From Thiopseudomonas sp. (GTDB taxonomy: Bacteria; Pseudomonadota; Gammaproteobacteria; Pseudomonadales; Pseudomonadaceae): DNA of 64,000 nt. How positions within the stretch are numbered: position 1 is the stretch's first letter; the number at the start of each line of letters is the position of its first letter. The translations under genes were made by a program, and so were the position numbers. Below are positions 43,491 through 51,103 of the stretch, piece after piece. The notes under the pieces were generated by a model. The model was not told where the DNA came from. It searched no databases and saw only the letters and a list, made by a program, of their open reading frames with translations. The DNA is taken from contig JALOAC010000010.1 of the NCBI GenBank assembly GCA_023228985.1, positions 18,712-82,711 of the forward strand. The letters are read 5' to 3'.

Positions 43491-44378
43491 ATGAATGCAC
43501 TACTCAACAGCCTAGTTAGTCTGCTGAATATGGAAACCATCGAAGAAAACCTGTTTCGCGGCGTCAGCCAAGATCTGGGTTTTCGCCAGCTCTTTGGTGG
43601 CCAAGTTTTAGGCCAAGCCCTATCCGCGGCCAGCCAAACTGTCGACTCAGCACGACAAGCCAATTCACTGCATGGCTACTTCTTACGCGCTGGCGATCCG
43701 AACAAGCCAGTGGTTTATCAAGTAGAGCGGGTGCGCGATGGCGCTACTTTTAGCACAAGACGCGTAATGGGTATTCAAAATGGTCAGCCTATTTTCGCTT
43801 GTAGCGCATCTTTTCATATCCATGAAGAAGGTTTCCGTCACCAGACCTGCATGCCGGATGTGCCACCACCTGAAGAGCTCACTCCAGAGCAAGATCTTGC
43901 GCCTCTTTTAGCACAGTCACTTAATGAAGAGAAAAAAATTAAAATGCTGCGCGACAAACCTATCGAAACGCGCGCTGTTCAGGTTCTTGATCCGCTGCAC
44001 CCAGAAAAAAGCGACCCCATCAAACAAATATGGTTTAAAGCCAACGGTACGCTTCCTACAGATCCCGCACTGCATAAATATTTATTGGCGTATGCGTCTG
44101 ACTTTGGTTTACTGACTACATCTTTGCTGCCCCACGGCGCATCCATTTGGCAGCCACAGATGCAGGTGGCCAGTCTTGATCACGCCATTTGGTTTCACGA
44201 AGAAGTGCGCCTCGATGACTGGTTACTCTACTCAACTGACAGCCCTTGGGCTGGAGGCTCTAGAGGTTTTTCCAGAGGCAGTATTTTCACCCGCGATGGC
44301 AAACTGGTAGCCTCAGTAGCACAGGAAGGCTTGGTACGGGTGCGTAACGACTGGCTCAGCAAAAGCTGTGCGGAGTAA
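43491..44378 (+). CDS. tesB: Acyl-CoA thioesterase II
   Basis: The 295-residue double-hotdog enzyme hydrolyses medium and long acyl-CoAs. Conserved segments: NLFRGVSQDLGFRQLFGGQVLGQAL, HGYFLRAGDPNKPVVYQVERVRDG, SFHIHEEGF, and in the second half LAYASDFGLLTTSLLPHG with the catalytic Asp, followed by SLDHAIWFHEEVRLDDWLLY and the Gln in ASVAQEGLVR. The ATG follows CGGAGA. It starts the plus-strand segment next to rnpB and is 3 bp from the HAD gene. The 189 bp between rnpB and this gene hold promoter sequences only. Confidence 0.96.
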   Translation: MNALLNSLVSLLNMETIEENLFRGVSQDLGFRQLFGGQVLGQALSAASQTVDSARQANSLHGYFLRAGDPNKPVVYQVERVRDGATFSTRRVMGIQNGQPIFACSASFHIHEEGFRHQTCMPDVPPPEELTPEQDLAPLLAQSLNEEKKIKMLRDKPIETRAVQVLDPLHPEKSDPIKQIWFKANGTLPTDPALHKYLLAYASDFGLLTTSLLPHGASIWQPQMQVASLDHAIWFHEEVRLDDWLLYSTDSPWAGGSRGFSRGSIFTRDGKLVASVAQEGLVRVRNDWLSKSCAE

Positions 44379-44381
44379 CCA

Positions 44382-44984
44382 ATGAGAAACTTTCTACAGC
44401 AATGCCAACACTGGGTGTTCGATATGGACGGCACTCTAACTCTTGCAGTGCATGATTTTGAACACATCCGCCAGCAGTTAGACATACCACCGACTGCCGA
44501 TATCTTAGAACACCTAGCCAGCTTGCCCACAACTGAAGCACAGGCCAAGCATGCATGGCTACTAGAACACGAGTATGAGCTGGCTGCTAACTCGCAGCCA
44601 GCACCCGGCGCGCTTGAGCTGGTAGCACAGCTGTCCCAAGAAAACCGTCAGCTGGCTATTTTAACTCGCAATGCCCACAGCCTAGTTGAAGTGACGCTGG
44701 AGGCCATTGGCTTAAAGCCATTCTTCCAGCCACATAACATTTACGGACGCGAACAAGCACAGCCCAAACCCAGCCCTGATGGTATGCTGAAAATCGCACA
44801 AAGCTGGCAGGTCTGTCCCAGCAAGCTTATTATGGTGGGCGACTTCCATTTCGACTTAACCAGCGCCAAGCATGCCGGCGCGCGCAGTGTCTTAGTTAAC
44901 ACCACACATAACCTTTGGCCACAACTAGCTGATCTATACGTGCCTGACTGCTTCGCTCTACTACAAAAAATCAAGCACCCCTAG
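44382..44984 (+). CDS. HAD-superfamily phosphatase (GPH/YrfG-like)
   Basis: The 200-residue protein has the four HAD motifs: I VFDMDGTLT with the nucleophile Asp, II ILTRNAHS, III Lys in QPKPSPDGML, and IV GDFHFDLTSAKHAG. The small helical cap after motif I is of the type seen in phosphoglycolate phosphatase and YrfG. The natural substrate cannot be told from sequence. It is 3 bp after tesB and 15 bp before the solute-binding protein gene, so these three look like one operon. Confidence 0.88.
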   Translation: MRNFLQQCQHWVFDMDGTLTLAVHDFEHIRQQLDIPPTADILEHLASLPTTEAQAKHAWLLEHEYELAANSQPAPGALELVAQLSQENRQLAILTRNAHSLVEVTLEAIGLKPFFQPHNIYGREQAQPKPSPDGMLKIAQSWQVCPSKLIMVGDFHFDLTSAKHAGARSVLVNTTHNLWPQLADLYVPDCFALLQKIKHP

Positions 44985-44999
44985 CTTCGGGAACCACTT

Positions 45000-45746
45000 A
45001 TGAAGAACCTGCTCTTATACCCTACAGCGCTTCTCTTCAGTTTGTTGGCAACACTGCTCTACGCACAAGAGCCAGAGGTGCTTATTATTGGTCACGATGA
45101 TTTCCCACCCATTGCTTACATTGATGAGCTAGGGCAAAGCCAAGGAACACTATTGATCTATGCCCAGCAGGTATTTTCCGAGCTAGGTTATACAGTTAAG
45201 TTTCGTCCACTGCCTTCTGCGCGCCTATACCGCGAGATTGCTACTGGCCAAGTGCACATTTGGATGGGCGCAAAAGGAAAGTCCGAATTAAAAGATCATG
45301 TGCTCGAAAGCACGCACGCTATTAGCCAAATTAATCTTGCCCTTTATTATCATCCTGATCTCTCACCCCCGGTTTTACCAGCTGCTCTGCAGGACCAAAA
45401 AATCATTGCCATCAGGGGTTTTAGTTATTGGGAAAATGTGAACGCTTGGCTCAATGATGAGGCTCTCAACACGCAGCTGATTCCAGCTTCCTCACATGCC
45501 TCAGCAATTGCCATGCTACTGAAAAGGCGCAGCAATTTTTTACTTAGCTACCAAGAACCCATGCAGTTCACCAAAAACAAACTTGGCATAGACAAACTGA
45601 GCATCCCATCTGTAATACTTAAGCAAATCCCCATCAGCTTTATTGTGTCCAAACACCACCCCAATGCGGCAAATATTGTGCAAGCCATTGACGGCTATCT
45701 AGACAAAGCAACAGCTGAGCCACCAAATACAGAAAAGGAGCCCTAA
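45000..45746 (+). CDS. Periplasmic solute-binding protein, family 3-like
   Basis: The 248-residue protein has a Sec signal peptide (residues 1-22, cleavage after LYA) and the fold marks of amino-acid-type binding proteins: HDDFPPIAYIDELGQSQGTLL, FRPLPSARLYREIATGQVHIWMGAKG, IIAIRGFSYWENV. No permease or ATPase is next to it, so it may serve a distant transporter or act as a lone sensor. The ligand is unknown. Confidence 0.78.
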   Translation: MKNLLLYPTALLFSLLATLLYAQEPEVLIIGHDDFPPIAYIDELGQSQGTLLIYAQQVFSELGYTVKFRPLPSARLYREIATGQVHIWMGAKGKSELKDHVLESTHAISQINLALYYHPDLSPPVLPAALQDQKIIAIRGFSYWENVNAWLNDEALNTQLIPASSHASAIAMLLKRRSNFLLSYQEPMQFTKNKLGIDKLSIPSVILKQIPISFIVSKHHPNAANIVQAIDGYLDKATAEPPNTEKEP

Positions 45747-45753
45747 GGCTCCT
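45732..45753 (+). terminator. Terminator after the tesB operon
   Basis: AAAGGAGCC-CTAA-GGCTCCTTT forms a 9-bp stem whose loop contains the stop codon of the solute-binding protein. Only three T residues follow, so termination may be incomplete. The rest of the gap to 46040 holds no gene; the repeated motif near 45944-45988 is listed separately. Confidence 0.6.
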
Positions 45754-45943
45754 TTGATCTGTGTTCGTCGGTTAACAACTCTACGCTGCCTGTCTACAAC
45801 TGCTCGGTAAGCTGTTGCGCGCCAATTAAGTGATTGGGTAAACCGCTTAATGTTTAGAACCCTCGGTAAAGGCTTCTCCTCTGGCTGACTGTGCTCTGAA
45901 CATGGAATTAGTATAGGCTAACAACACGAGTTAATTATTGCTT

Positions 45944-45988
45944 ATTGCGCAAATACTCCATCTCTTATAGCAAATAATTGCGCAAATA
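45944..45988 (+). promoter_or_regulatory. Repeated ATTGCGCAAATA motif and promoter of the Lrp-type gene
   Basis: The 12-base sequence ATTGCGCAAATA occurs at 45944-45955 and again at 45977-45988, exactly 33 bp apart (three helical turns). The second copy overlaps TATAAT at 45987-45992, a likely -10 for the Lrp-type gene starting at 46041. TTGCGCAA is itself palindromic, as expected for a dimeric regulator. Autoregulation by the downstream gene is an inference. Confidence 0.55.
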
Positions 45989-46040
45989 TAATATTTATCG
46001 CAATATATTCTCACCGTCACATTACTTCATGGCATTTATT

Positions 46041-46523
46041 ATGGAAAAGCTAGACAGATACGACATTCGCATCCTTGCTGCGTTACAAAACGACTCCAGC
46101 ATCTCCAATCAAGAGTTGGCCGACCTTATTGGCTTATCCCCCTCCCCTTGCTCCAGACGAGTGAAACAGTTGGAAGACAGCGGTTATATTCAACGCCAAG
46201 TCGCTATTCTGGATCGCAAAAAACTAGGTCTCACCCTAACAGCCTATGTGCTGATAGGTATGGATCGTCATACGCCTGAACGCTTTGCCAACTTTCAAAA
46301 AAATATTAATAAATGTCCCGAAGTACTCGAATGTAGCCTAATTACGGGCATGGAAGCTGATTACCAACTCAAGGTAATAGTGCCCGACATGGACCACTAC
46401 CAGAAATTCTTGCTGGAAAAACTTACGCGCATCGAAGGCGTTACCAGTGTACGTTCCAGCTTTGTGCTAGATCACATACAATCCACCACCCAACTGCCAC
46501 TGGAACACTTGAAAGGTTTTTAA
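46041..46523 (+). CDS. Lrp/AsnC-family transcriptional regulator
   Basis: The 160-residue protein begins MEKLDRYDIRILAALQNDSS at 46041; the longer frame from 45978 crosses the promoter. The N-terminal winged helix-turn-helix (SNQELADLIGLSPSPCSRRV) and the C-terminal RAM/AsnC ligand-binding domain (PEVLECSLITGMEADYQLKVI) are complete. Members sense amino acids or related metabolites and commonly regulate a neighbouring gene; here no catabolic gene stands divergent to it, so the target is open. It ends 166 bp before the DUF2788 gene. Confidence 0.92.
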   Translation: MEKLDRYDIRILAALQNDSSISNQELADLIGLSPSPCSRRVKQLEDSGYIQRQVAILDRKKLGLTLTAYVLIGMDRHTPERFANFQKNINKCPEVLECSLITGMEADYQLKVIVPDMDHYQKFLLEKLTRIEGVTSVRSSFVLDHIQSTTQLPLEHLKGF

Positions 46524-46608
46524 AAGGGCTATTTAAGTGAAGATTTTCGCAGAACACATGCAGCTTTAATCTTATTGCGCAGATCGGCAAGTTGGTTTAT
46601 TTCTTAAC

Positions 46609-46664
46609 AAGGGTTTTGCAGTTCTGTCGATGCAGACTGACTCTTCAAAACCCCTTTGTTTTTT
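46609..46664 (+). terminator. Long hairpin terminator after the Lrp-type gene
   Basis: AAGGGTTTTG pairs with CAAAACCCCTT across a loop that itself folds (CAGTTCTG with CAGACTG around TCGATG), followed by G and six T residues. It lies 85 bp past the regulator stop and just before the DUF2788 gene. Confidence 0.65.
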
Positions 46665-46688
46665 CCGACATAAGAGTGAGTAATTCTA

Positions 46689-46889
46689 ATGGAAACCGAG
46701 GTATTTGAAGAGCTCATGGTGACGTTTTTAGTCTCTGGGTTGATTTTATTTATGGGATTTATTGTTTGGGATTTGGCAAAAAAATCTAAAGCCGGTCGTT
46801 TTGGCACCGCGGTATTATTTTTCGCCCTCGGCTTAGGCGTGCTCGGCTTTATTATTAAAACCGTACTGATGGCCGTGCTGGATCTGTAA
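46689..46889 (+). CDS. DUF2788 family small membrane protein
   Basis: The 66-residue protein has two membrane helices (about 9-25 and 39-62) separated by WDLAKKSKAGRFGT, the signature of the DUF2788 family found in pseudomonads and relatives. The function is unknown. The start codon is preceded by GAGTGAG, a modest ribosome-binding site. It ends 3 bp before the convergent rluE gene. Confidence 0.82.
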   Translation: METEVFEELMVTFLVSGLILFMGFIVWDLAKKSKAGRFGTAVLFFALGLGVLGFIIKTVLMAVLDL

Positions 46890-46892
46890 AGC

Positions 46893-47510
46893 CTAGCGAC
46901 TCACAGATTCATACCGCCACTGCCCCAAGGCTAAATCAGCCAATGACCATTGCCCAATTCGCACTCTAACCAAACGCAGGGTAGGCAAACCTACCGCTGC
47001 CGTCATTCGCCTAACCTGACGGTTTTTGCCTTCACAAATAGTTAGCTCCAACCAGCGCGTTGGAATACTCTGACGAAAACGTACCGGCGGATTGCGCGGC
47101 CATAAATCAGGCTCTTCTATTAAGCGTACCTGTGCGGGCAGAGTTAAACCGTCTTTTAATTCAACACCTGCCGCCAACTGCGCTAGCTGTTCAGGCTGCG
47201 GCACACCCTCTACTTGCACCCAATAGGTTTTACTGAGTTTGTATTTGGGCTCGGCAATGCGCGCTTGCAATGCACCGTCATTGGTCAGCAACAGTAATCC
47301 TTCACTGTCACGATCCAGTCGTCCTGCTGGGTACACGTTAGCCACATCAATAAAATCCTTGAGCGTGGCGCGTCCTTGCTCATCCGTAAATTGCGTCAAC
47401 ACACCATAGGGTTTATTGAACGCTATCAACACCGTAGGCTTTTTTTGCTCGAGAACTCGTCTTGCTTTACCTGCCGCCACAACGGGGGTTTTACGCTGTT
47501 TTATCTTCAC
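46893..47510 (-). CDS. rluE: 23S rRNA pseudouridine(2457) synthase
   Basis: The enzyme belongs to the RsuA/RluE family: FNKPYGVLTQFTD, the catalytic Asp in YPAGRLDRDSEGLLLLTNDG, SKTYWVQVEG and CEGKNRQVRRMTAAVGLPTLRLVRVRIG. No S4 domain is present, which fits RluE rather than RsuA or RluB. I place the start at the GTG at 47510 (205 residues), which overlaps the flavodoxin stop as GTGA; a TTG at 47522 would be in frame but would lengthen the overlap to 16 bp. Confidence 0.93.
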   Translation of the reverse strand: MKIKQRKTPVVAAGKARRVLEQKKPTVLIAFNKPYGVLTQFTDEQGRATLKDFIDVANVYPAGRLDRDSEGLLLLTNDGALQARIAEPKYKLSKTYWVQVEGVPQPEQLAQLAAGVELKDGLTLPAQVRLIEEPDLWPRNPPVRFRQSIPTRWLELTICEGKNRQVRRMTAAVGLPTLRLVRVRIGQWSLADLALGQWRYESVSR

Positions 47511-47971
47511 ACCGATTCCCAAGCAGTTAGCTCAGCAGCAAAACGTTCAACCCAAGGCTCGGAGTCCTGCGCTTGGGTTACAGTTTCACTGGCATCCAAG
47601 CGTAACATCTCCTGCAGTTCAACCAAGCCTAAAAGCCCACACAGCTCATGCAATTGCTCACCTGCAGCACAAAAGGTTTCACCATAACTGGAATCACCCA
47701 AAGCAATAATACCTGCAGGACGACCTGCCCAGCTCGGCAAGCGATCTTCTAGTTGAACCGTTAAAAGCTGCAATGCCGGCGGCATCTCGCCCATACCTGT
47801 GGTTGAACTGATAAACAATAAAGCCTGTGGATCCGCTGCTACCAACTCATCTAACTGCCACTGCTGCTTATACTCAACCTGCACGCCGGCCTTAAGCAGC
47901 AACTCTACTGCGTGATAGGCCACCTCTTCTGCCGTTCCAAAAGCCGTTCCTGAAATAACTGCTAATTGCAC
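47507..47971 (-). CDS. Flavodoxin (MioC-like)
   Basis: The 154-residue single-domain flavoprotein shows the FMN phosphate loop ISGTAFGTAEEVA at its N-terminus, ISSTTGMGEMPPAL in the 50s loop and ALGDSSYGETFCAAG in the 90s loop. The length and short loops resemble MioC and the small flavodoxin found next to rluE and the folM cluster in Pseudomonas. Redox partner unknown. It is transcribed away from folM. Confidence 0.88.
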   Translation of the reverse strand: MQLAVISGTAFGTAEEVAYHAVELLLKAGVQVEYKQQWQLDELVAADPQALLFISSTTGMGEMPPALQLLTVQLEDRLPSWAGRPAGIIALGDSSYGETFCAAGEQLHELCGLLGLVELQEMLRLDASETVTQAQDSEPWVERFAAELTAWESV

Positions 47972-48129
47972 TGTTTTACCCTCACTTTACTGACCTGCAG
48001 TCCGACACCATGGCCTGTTCCTGTACTGCATTGTACGGATACGGCTTAATGCGGATTAAAAACATAACGAGTTTCATTTAGTCTACCAGTTATGGCAGAC
48101 TGCTTAACTTAATAAAGGCTTTGGGTATT

Positions 48130-48837
48130 ATGCAAGAAACCGCTTCCATTCTCATCACTGGTGCCGGACAGCGCATTGGTTTTCATTGCGTCAAGCGTTT
48201 AGTCACTGACGGTTACCCTGTGATTATTAGCTATCGCCGCGAGCACGAACAGCTAGAGCAACTCACTCAACTGGGCGTAACTTGCATCCAAGCCGACTTT
48301 TCTTGCGAACGCAGCATCCTTACGTTTATTGAGCAGGTTAAAAATCACACCAGCAGTCTGCGCGCCATTATTCATAACGCCTCTGCTTGGCAAGCCGATA
48401 ACGAACAGCCGGAACAACAACCACTGAGCCTGCTCTTTCATGTACATATGCTAGCTCCCTACATGATTAATCTTGGTTGCGAAGAGCTCTTACGACAAAG
48501 CCCAATAGCTGATATTGTGCACATTAGTGATGATGTAACCCGCAGAGGCAGCCGCAAACGTATCGCCTACAGCGCTACTAAAGCTGGCATGGACAACATG
48601 ACCCTATCCTTTGCCGCACGCTTTGCGCCACACATCAAAGTAAATACCATCGCTCCGGCGTTGATCATGCAGCACCCAGATGACGATGAGCAGTATTTAC
48701 AACAAGCAAAAAACAAGTCCGTCATGCAAACAATTCCCGGCCCTGACGTGGTCTACCAAAGCCTAAAATTTCTACTTGACTGCCCCTACACTACCGGCAC
48801 CACCCTAACCCTTAATGGCGGTCGCCACCTGCTATAA
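48130..48837 (+). CDS. folM: Dihydromonapterin reductase
   Basis: The 235-residue short-chain dehydrogenase has ILITGAGQRIGFHCVKRL (NADPH loop), HNASAW (the NAG-like motif), and the catalytic set with YSATKAGMDNM. FolM reduces dihydromonapterin to tetrahydromonapterin, the cofactor used by phenylalanine hydroxylase in Pseudomonas. The ATG at 48130 is favoured over an in-frame TTG at 48121. It leads the cluster folM-folE-folX, 14 bp before folE. Confidence 0.93.
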   Translation: MQETASILITGAGQRIGFHCVKRLVTDGYPVIISYRREHEQLEQLTQLGVTCIQADFSCERSILTFIEQVKNHTSSLRAIIHNASAWQADNEQPEQQPLSLLFHVHMLAPYMINLGCEELLRQSPIADIVHISDDVTRRGSRKRIAYSATKAGMDNMTLSFAARFAPHIKVNTIAPALIMQHPDDDEQYLQQAKNKSVMQTIPGPDVVYQSLKFLLDCPYTTGTTLTLNGGRHLL

Positions 48838-48851
48838 CAAGGAGACACCCT

Positions 48852-49409
48852 GTGTGTAACGATCTTGCAAAACACTACCAACAAATCTTGCTCGGCCTAG
48901 GGGAAGATCCAGAGCGTGAAGGTTTACGCGACACTCCTATGCGCGCCGCTAAGGCCATGCAATACCTGTGTAACGGCTATGAAAAAAGCCTCGACGAAAT
49001 CGTCAACAATGCACTGTTTGAATCCAGCAGCGAAGAAATGGTCATCGTGCGCGATATCGAGCTGTATTCTCTATGCGAACACCACTTACTACCTTTTATC
49101 GGTAAGGCTCATGTTGCCTATATACCGACCGGTAAAGTTCTTGGCCTGTCTAAGATTGCTCGCATCGTGGACATGTATGCTCGCCGCTTGCAAATCCAAG
49201 AAAACCTCACTCGCCAAGTTGCCGAAGCGGTGCAATCCGTAACTGGCGCTGCAGGTGTGGGCGTGGTTATCGAAGCCAAACACATGTGCATGATGATGCG
49301 CGGTGTAGAAAAACAAAACTCCGTCATGACCACCTCCGCCATGCTCGGCAGCTTTCGCCGCTCAGGCAACACCCGACAAGAGTTTTTACAGCTTATTCGG
49401 AGTCACTGA
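48852..49409 (+). CDS. folE: GTP cyclohydrolase I
   Basis: The 185-residue enzyme turns GTP into dihydroneopterin triphosphate, the entry to pterins and folate. Zinc ligands are in LCEHHLLPF and KHMCMMMRGV. GLRDTPMRAAKAM and SKIARIVDMYARRLQIQE are conserved. The start is GTG at 48852 behind AAGGAG. Being placed between folM and folX, it probably supplies the monapterin branch; a second folE elsewhere is likely, as in Pseudomonas, but is not visible here. Confidence 0.96.
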   Translation: MCNDLAKHYQQILLGLGEDPEREGLRDTPMRAAKAMQYLCNGYEKSLDEIVNNALFESSSEEMVIVRDIELYSLCEHHLLPFIGKAHVAYIPTGKVLGLSKIARIVDMYARRLQIQENLTRQVAEAVQSVTGAAGVGVVIEAKHMCMMMRGVEKQNSVMTTSAMLGSFRRSGNTRQEFLQLIRSH

Positions 49410-49411
49410 AC

Positions 49412-49789
49412 ATGTTTGATTTAAAGCCGGGTCTGGCTAAAATTCGCATCAAAGATCTGCGCTTGCGTACCTATATTGGTATTAATGATGATGAAATCCG
49501 TAACAAACAGGATGTGCTCATTAATATCACCCTAGTGTACCGCGCTAAAGATGCGGTAATCAGCAACAACATAGAAGACGCGCTAAATTACCGCAGCATT
49601 TGCAAAGCGGTAATTGCGCTGGTTGAAAGCAAGAGCTTTGCACTTCTGGAACGCCTCACCCAAGAAGTGCTCGACTGCGTGATGAGTTTTGAGCGAGTTG
49701 AGTTTGCTGAAGTCGAGATCGACAAACCCCACGCGCTGCGTTTTTCTGAGTCCGTTTCCATTACCTTAACCGCACAGCGTCATGCATAA
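49412..49789 (+). CDS. folX: Dihydroneopterin triphosphate 2'-epimerase
   Basis: The 125-residue tunnelling-fold protein starts at ATG 49412, 2 bp after folE (the frame is open upstream inside folE). It is close to FolX and FolB: KIRIKDLRLRTYIGINDDE and ALNYRSICKAV with the active-site Lys and Tyr/Glu region. Neighbouring folM and folE make FolX, which converts dihydroneopterin-PPP to dihydromonapterin-PPP, more likely than FolB. Confidence 0.93.
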   Translation: MFDLKPGLAKIRIKDLRLRTYIGINDDEIRNKQDVLINITLVYRAKDAVISNNIEDALNYRSICKAVIALVESKSFALLERLTQEVLDCVMSFERVEFAEVEIDKPHALRFSESVSITLTAQRHA

Positions 49790-50123
49790 AATACTGGCTG
49801 ATTTTAAACTACGCCTACAGCTACCCACGCATTTGTTTACCGACAGCTTGGCGTTTATTGAGCAGCATTATCATTATCAGCCGCAGGCTTTTCGCAACGG
49901 CGGTATTACCAATCCCGCGGGCGAAAATCAGGGTTCCTGTAAAATACTGGGGCTAGCTCTTCTGGAAGGCTTAAGCACAGAAGAAGCCCTGCTAGCTTTT
50001 GGTGAGCATTACCGCCATGTACTAGCCAGTCCAGTCGGACAAGATCATCAGAATATCCGCCAATTGTTATTAACAGGGCTCAGCGCCGTTGCCTTTGAAC
50101 AACTGCCGTTAAGTAGACGCTAA
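49782..50123 (+). CDS. HopJ family protein
   Basis: The 113-residue protein matches the HopJ family (first named from a Pseudomonas syringae type III effector candidate). Conserved parts are FIEQHYHYQPQAFRNGG, NQGSCKILGLALLEGLSTEEAL and FGEHYRHVLASPVGQDHQNIR. The family is common in bacteria without type III secretion, so a housekeeping role is more likely than an effector. It overlaps folX by 8 bp and converges with rsmI, with a 15-bp overlap at the end. Confidence 0.85.
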   Translation: MHKILADFKLRLQLPTHLFTDSLAFIEQHYHYQPQAFRNGGITNPAGENQGSCKILGLALLEGLSTEEALLAFGEHYRHVLASPVGQDHQNIRQLLLTGLSAVAFEQLPLSRR

Positions 50124-50978
50124 GTTATCCAGCCCCCACTGATAAAGCAGGTTTTTGCGTACACCCGTAATTTGCGCAGTTATGGCTGCGGCTTTTTTTA
50201 ATGGCAATTCAGTGCACAGCAGCTTAAGAGTGTTTTGTGCATCGACGCTGATTTCATCGGCTGCTGCTTTTGTATCAACACCTTTCACCAACAACACGCA
50301 CTCGCCACGCTGCTGGTTAGTATCCGCGCCAATCCACTGCGCCAAGTCAGCCAAACTTGCTCCTTTAATGGTTTCAAAGGTTTTGGTTAGCTCGCGTGCT
50401 AACACCGCTTGACGCTCACCACCAAACACTTCGGCCATTGCTCTAACTGAGTCCAGCACACGATGCGGCGCTTCGTAGAAAATCATAGTGCGATTTTCTT
50501 GCGCCAAGCCGTGCAAGTATTTTTGCCGTGCACCTTCTTTAGCAGGTAAAAACCCTTCAAACGCAAAACGATCGCAAGGCAGCCCAGCAGCAGATAAAGC
50601 AGTGATCGCAGCACTCACGCCCGGCACAGGAACCACTTTAATACCAGCCGCATGCGCTTGAGCCACTAAGTGATAGCCGGGATCGGATATCAGCGGTGTG
50701 CCCGCGTCACTGATTAAAGCCACATTAGCGCCCTGCTCGATTCGCTTAATAAGATTAACGCTTTCTGCGCGCTCATTATGATCATGGCAGGCAACCAAAG
50801 GCGTGCTAATCGAGAAGTGCTGCAGCAAGCGACTTGAATGGCGCGTATCCTCTGCTGCTATCAGCTGCACCTCAGCCAAAACACGCAATGCTCGCGCAGT
50901 AATATCTTCAAGGTTACCAATGGGCGTAGCGACCACATAGAGACAACCTGCGGCGTTAGTAAGGGCTTTTGCTTGCAT
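50109..50978 (-). CDS. rsmI: 16S rRNA (cytidine-1402-2'-O)-methyltransferase
   Basis: The 289-residue tetrapyrrole-methylase-fold enzyme makes Cm1402, the partner of the RsmH modification. It shows LYVVATPIGNLEDITARALRVL, AEDTRHSSRLL, ALISDAGTPLISDPGYHLV and VPGVSAAITALSAAGLP. The start is set at ATG 50978 with GGAAAA before it; the frame runs on to 51062, but this extension lies in the divergent promoter region. It diverges from lpoA, as in most gammaproteobacteria. Confidence 0.95.
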   Translation of the reverse strand: MQAKALTNAAGCLYVVATPIGNLEDITARALRVLAEVQLIAAEDTRHSSRLLQHFSISTPLVACHDHNERAESVNLIKRIEQGANVALISDAGTPLISDPGYHLVAQAHAAGIKVVPVPGVSAAITALSAAGLPCDRFAFEGFLPAKEGARQKYLHGLAQENRTMIFYEAPHRVLDSVRAMAEVFGGERQAVLARELTKTFETIKGASLADLAQWIGADTNQQRGECVLLVKGVDTKAAADEISVDAQNTLKLLCTELPLKKAAAITAQITGVRKNLLYQWGLDNLAST

Positions 50979-51103
50979 TTGCTTTTCCAATATTGGGTTT
51001 AGGGCGAGATTATAACTTGAATGTGTACTAAGCATCGCAGCTTGGCATTTGCTTAGGTACAATGTGCACCTTTCATACCTCTTGCTTGCTGTGGATTATA
51101 GCT

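Noticed and set aside
47972..48129. Sigma-54 promoter before folM
   Set aside because: TGGCAGACTGC-like bases near 48093 lack the TTGC box at proper spacing.
49782..50123. HopJ as evidence of a type III secretion system
   Set aside because: No secretion, chaperone or hrp-box sequences were seen, and the family is widespread in bacteria without such systems.
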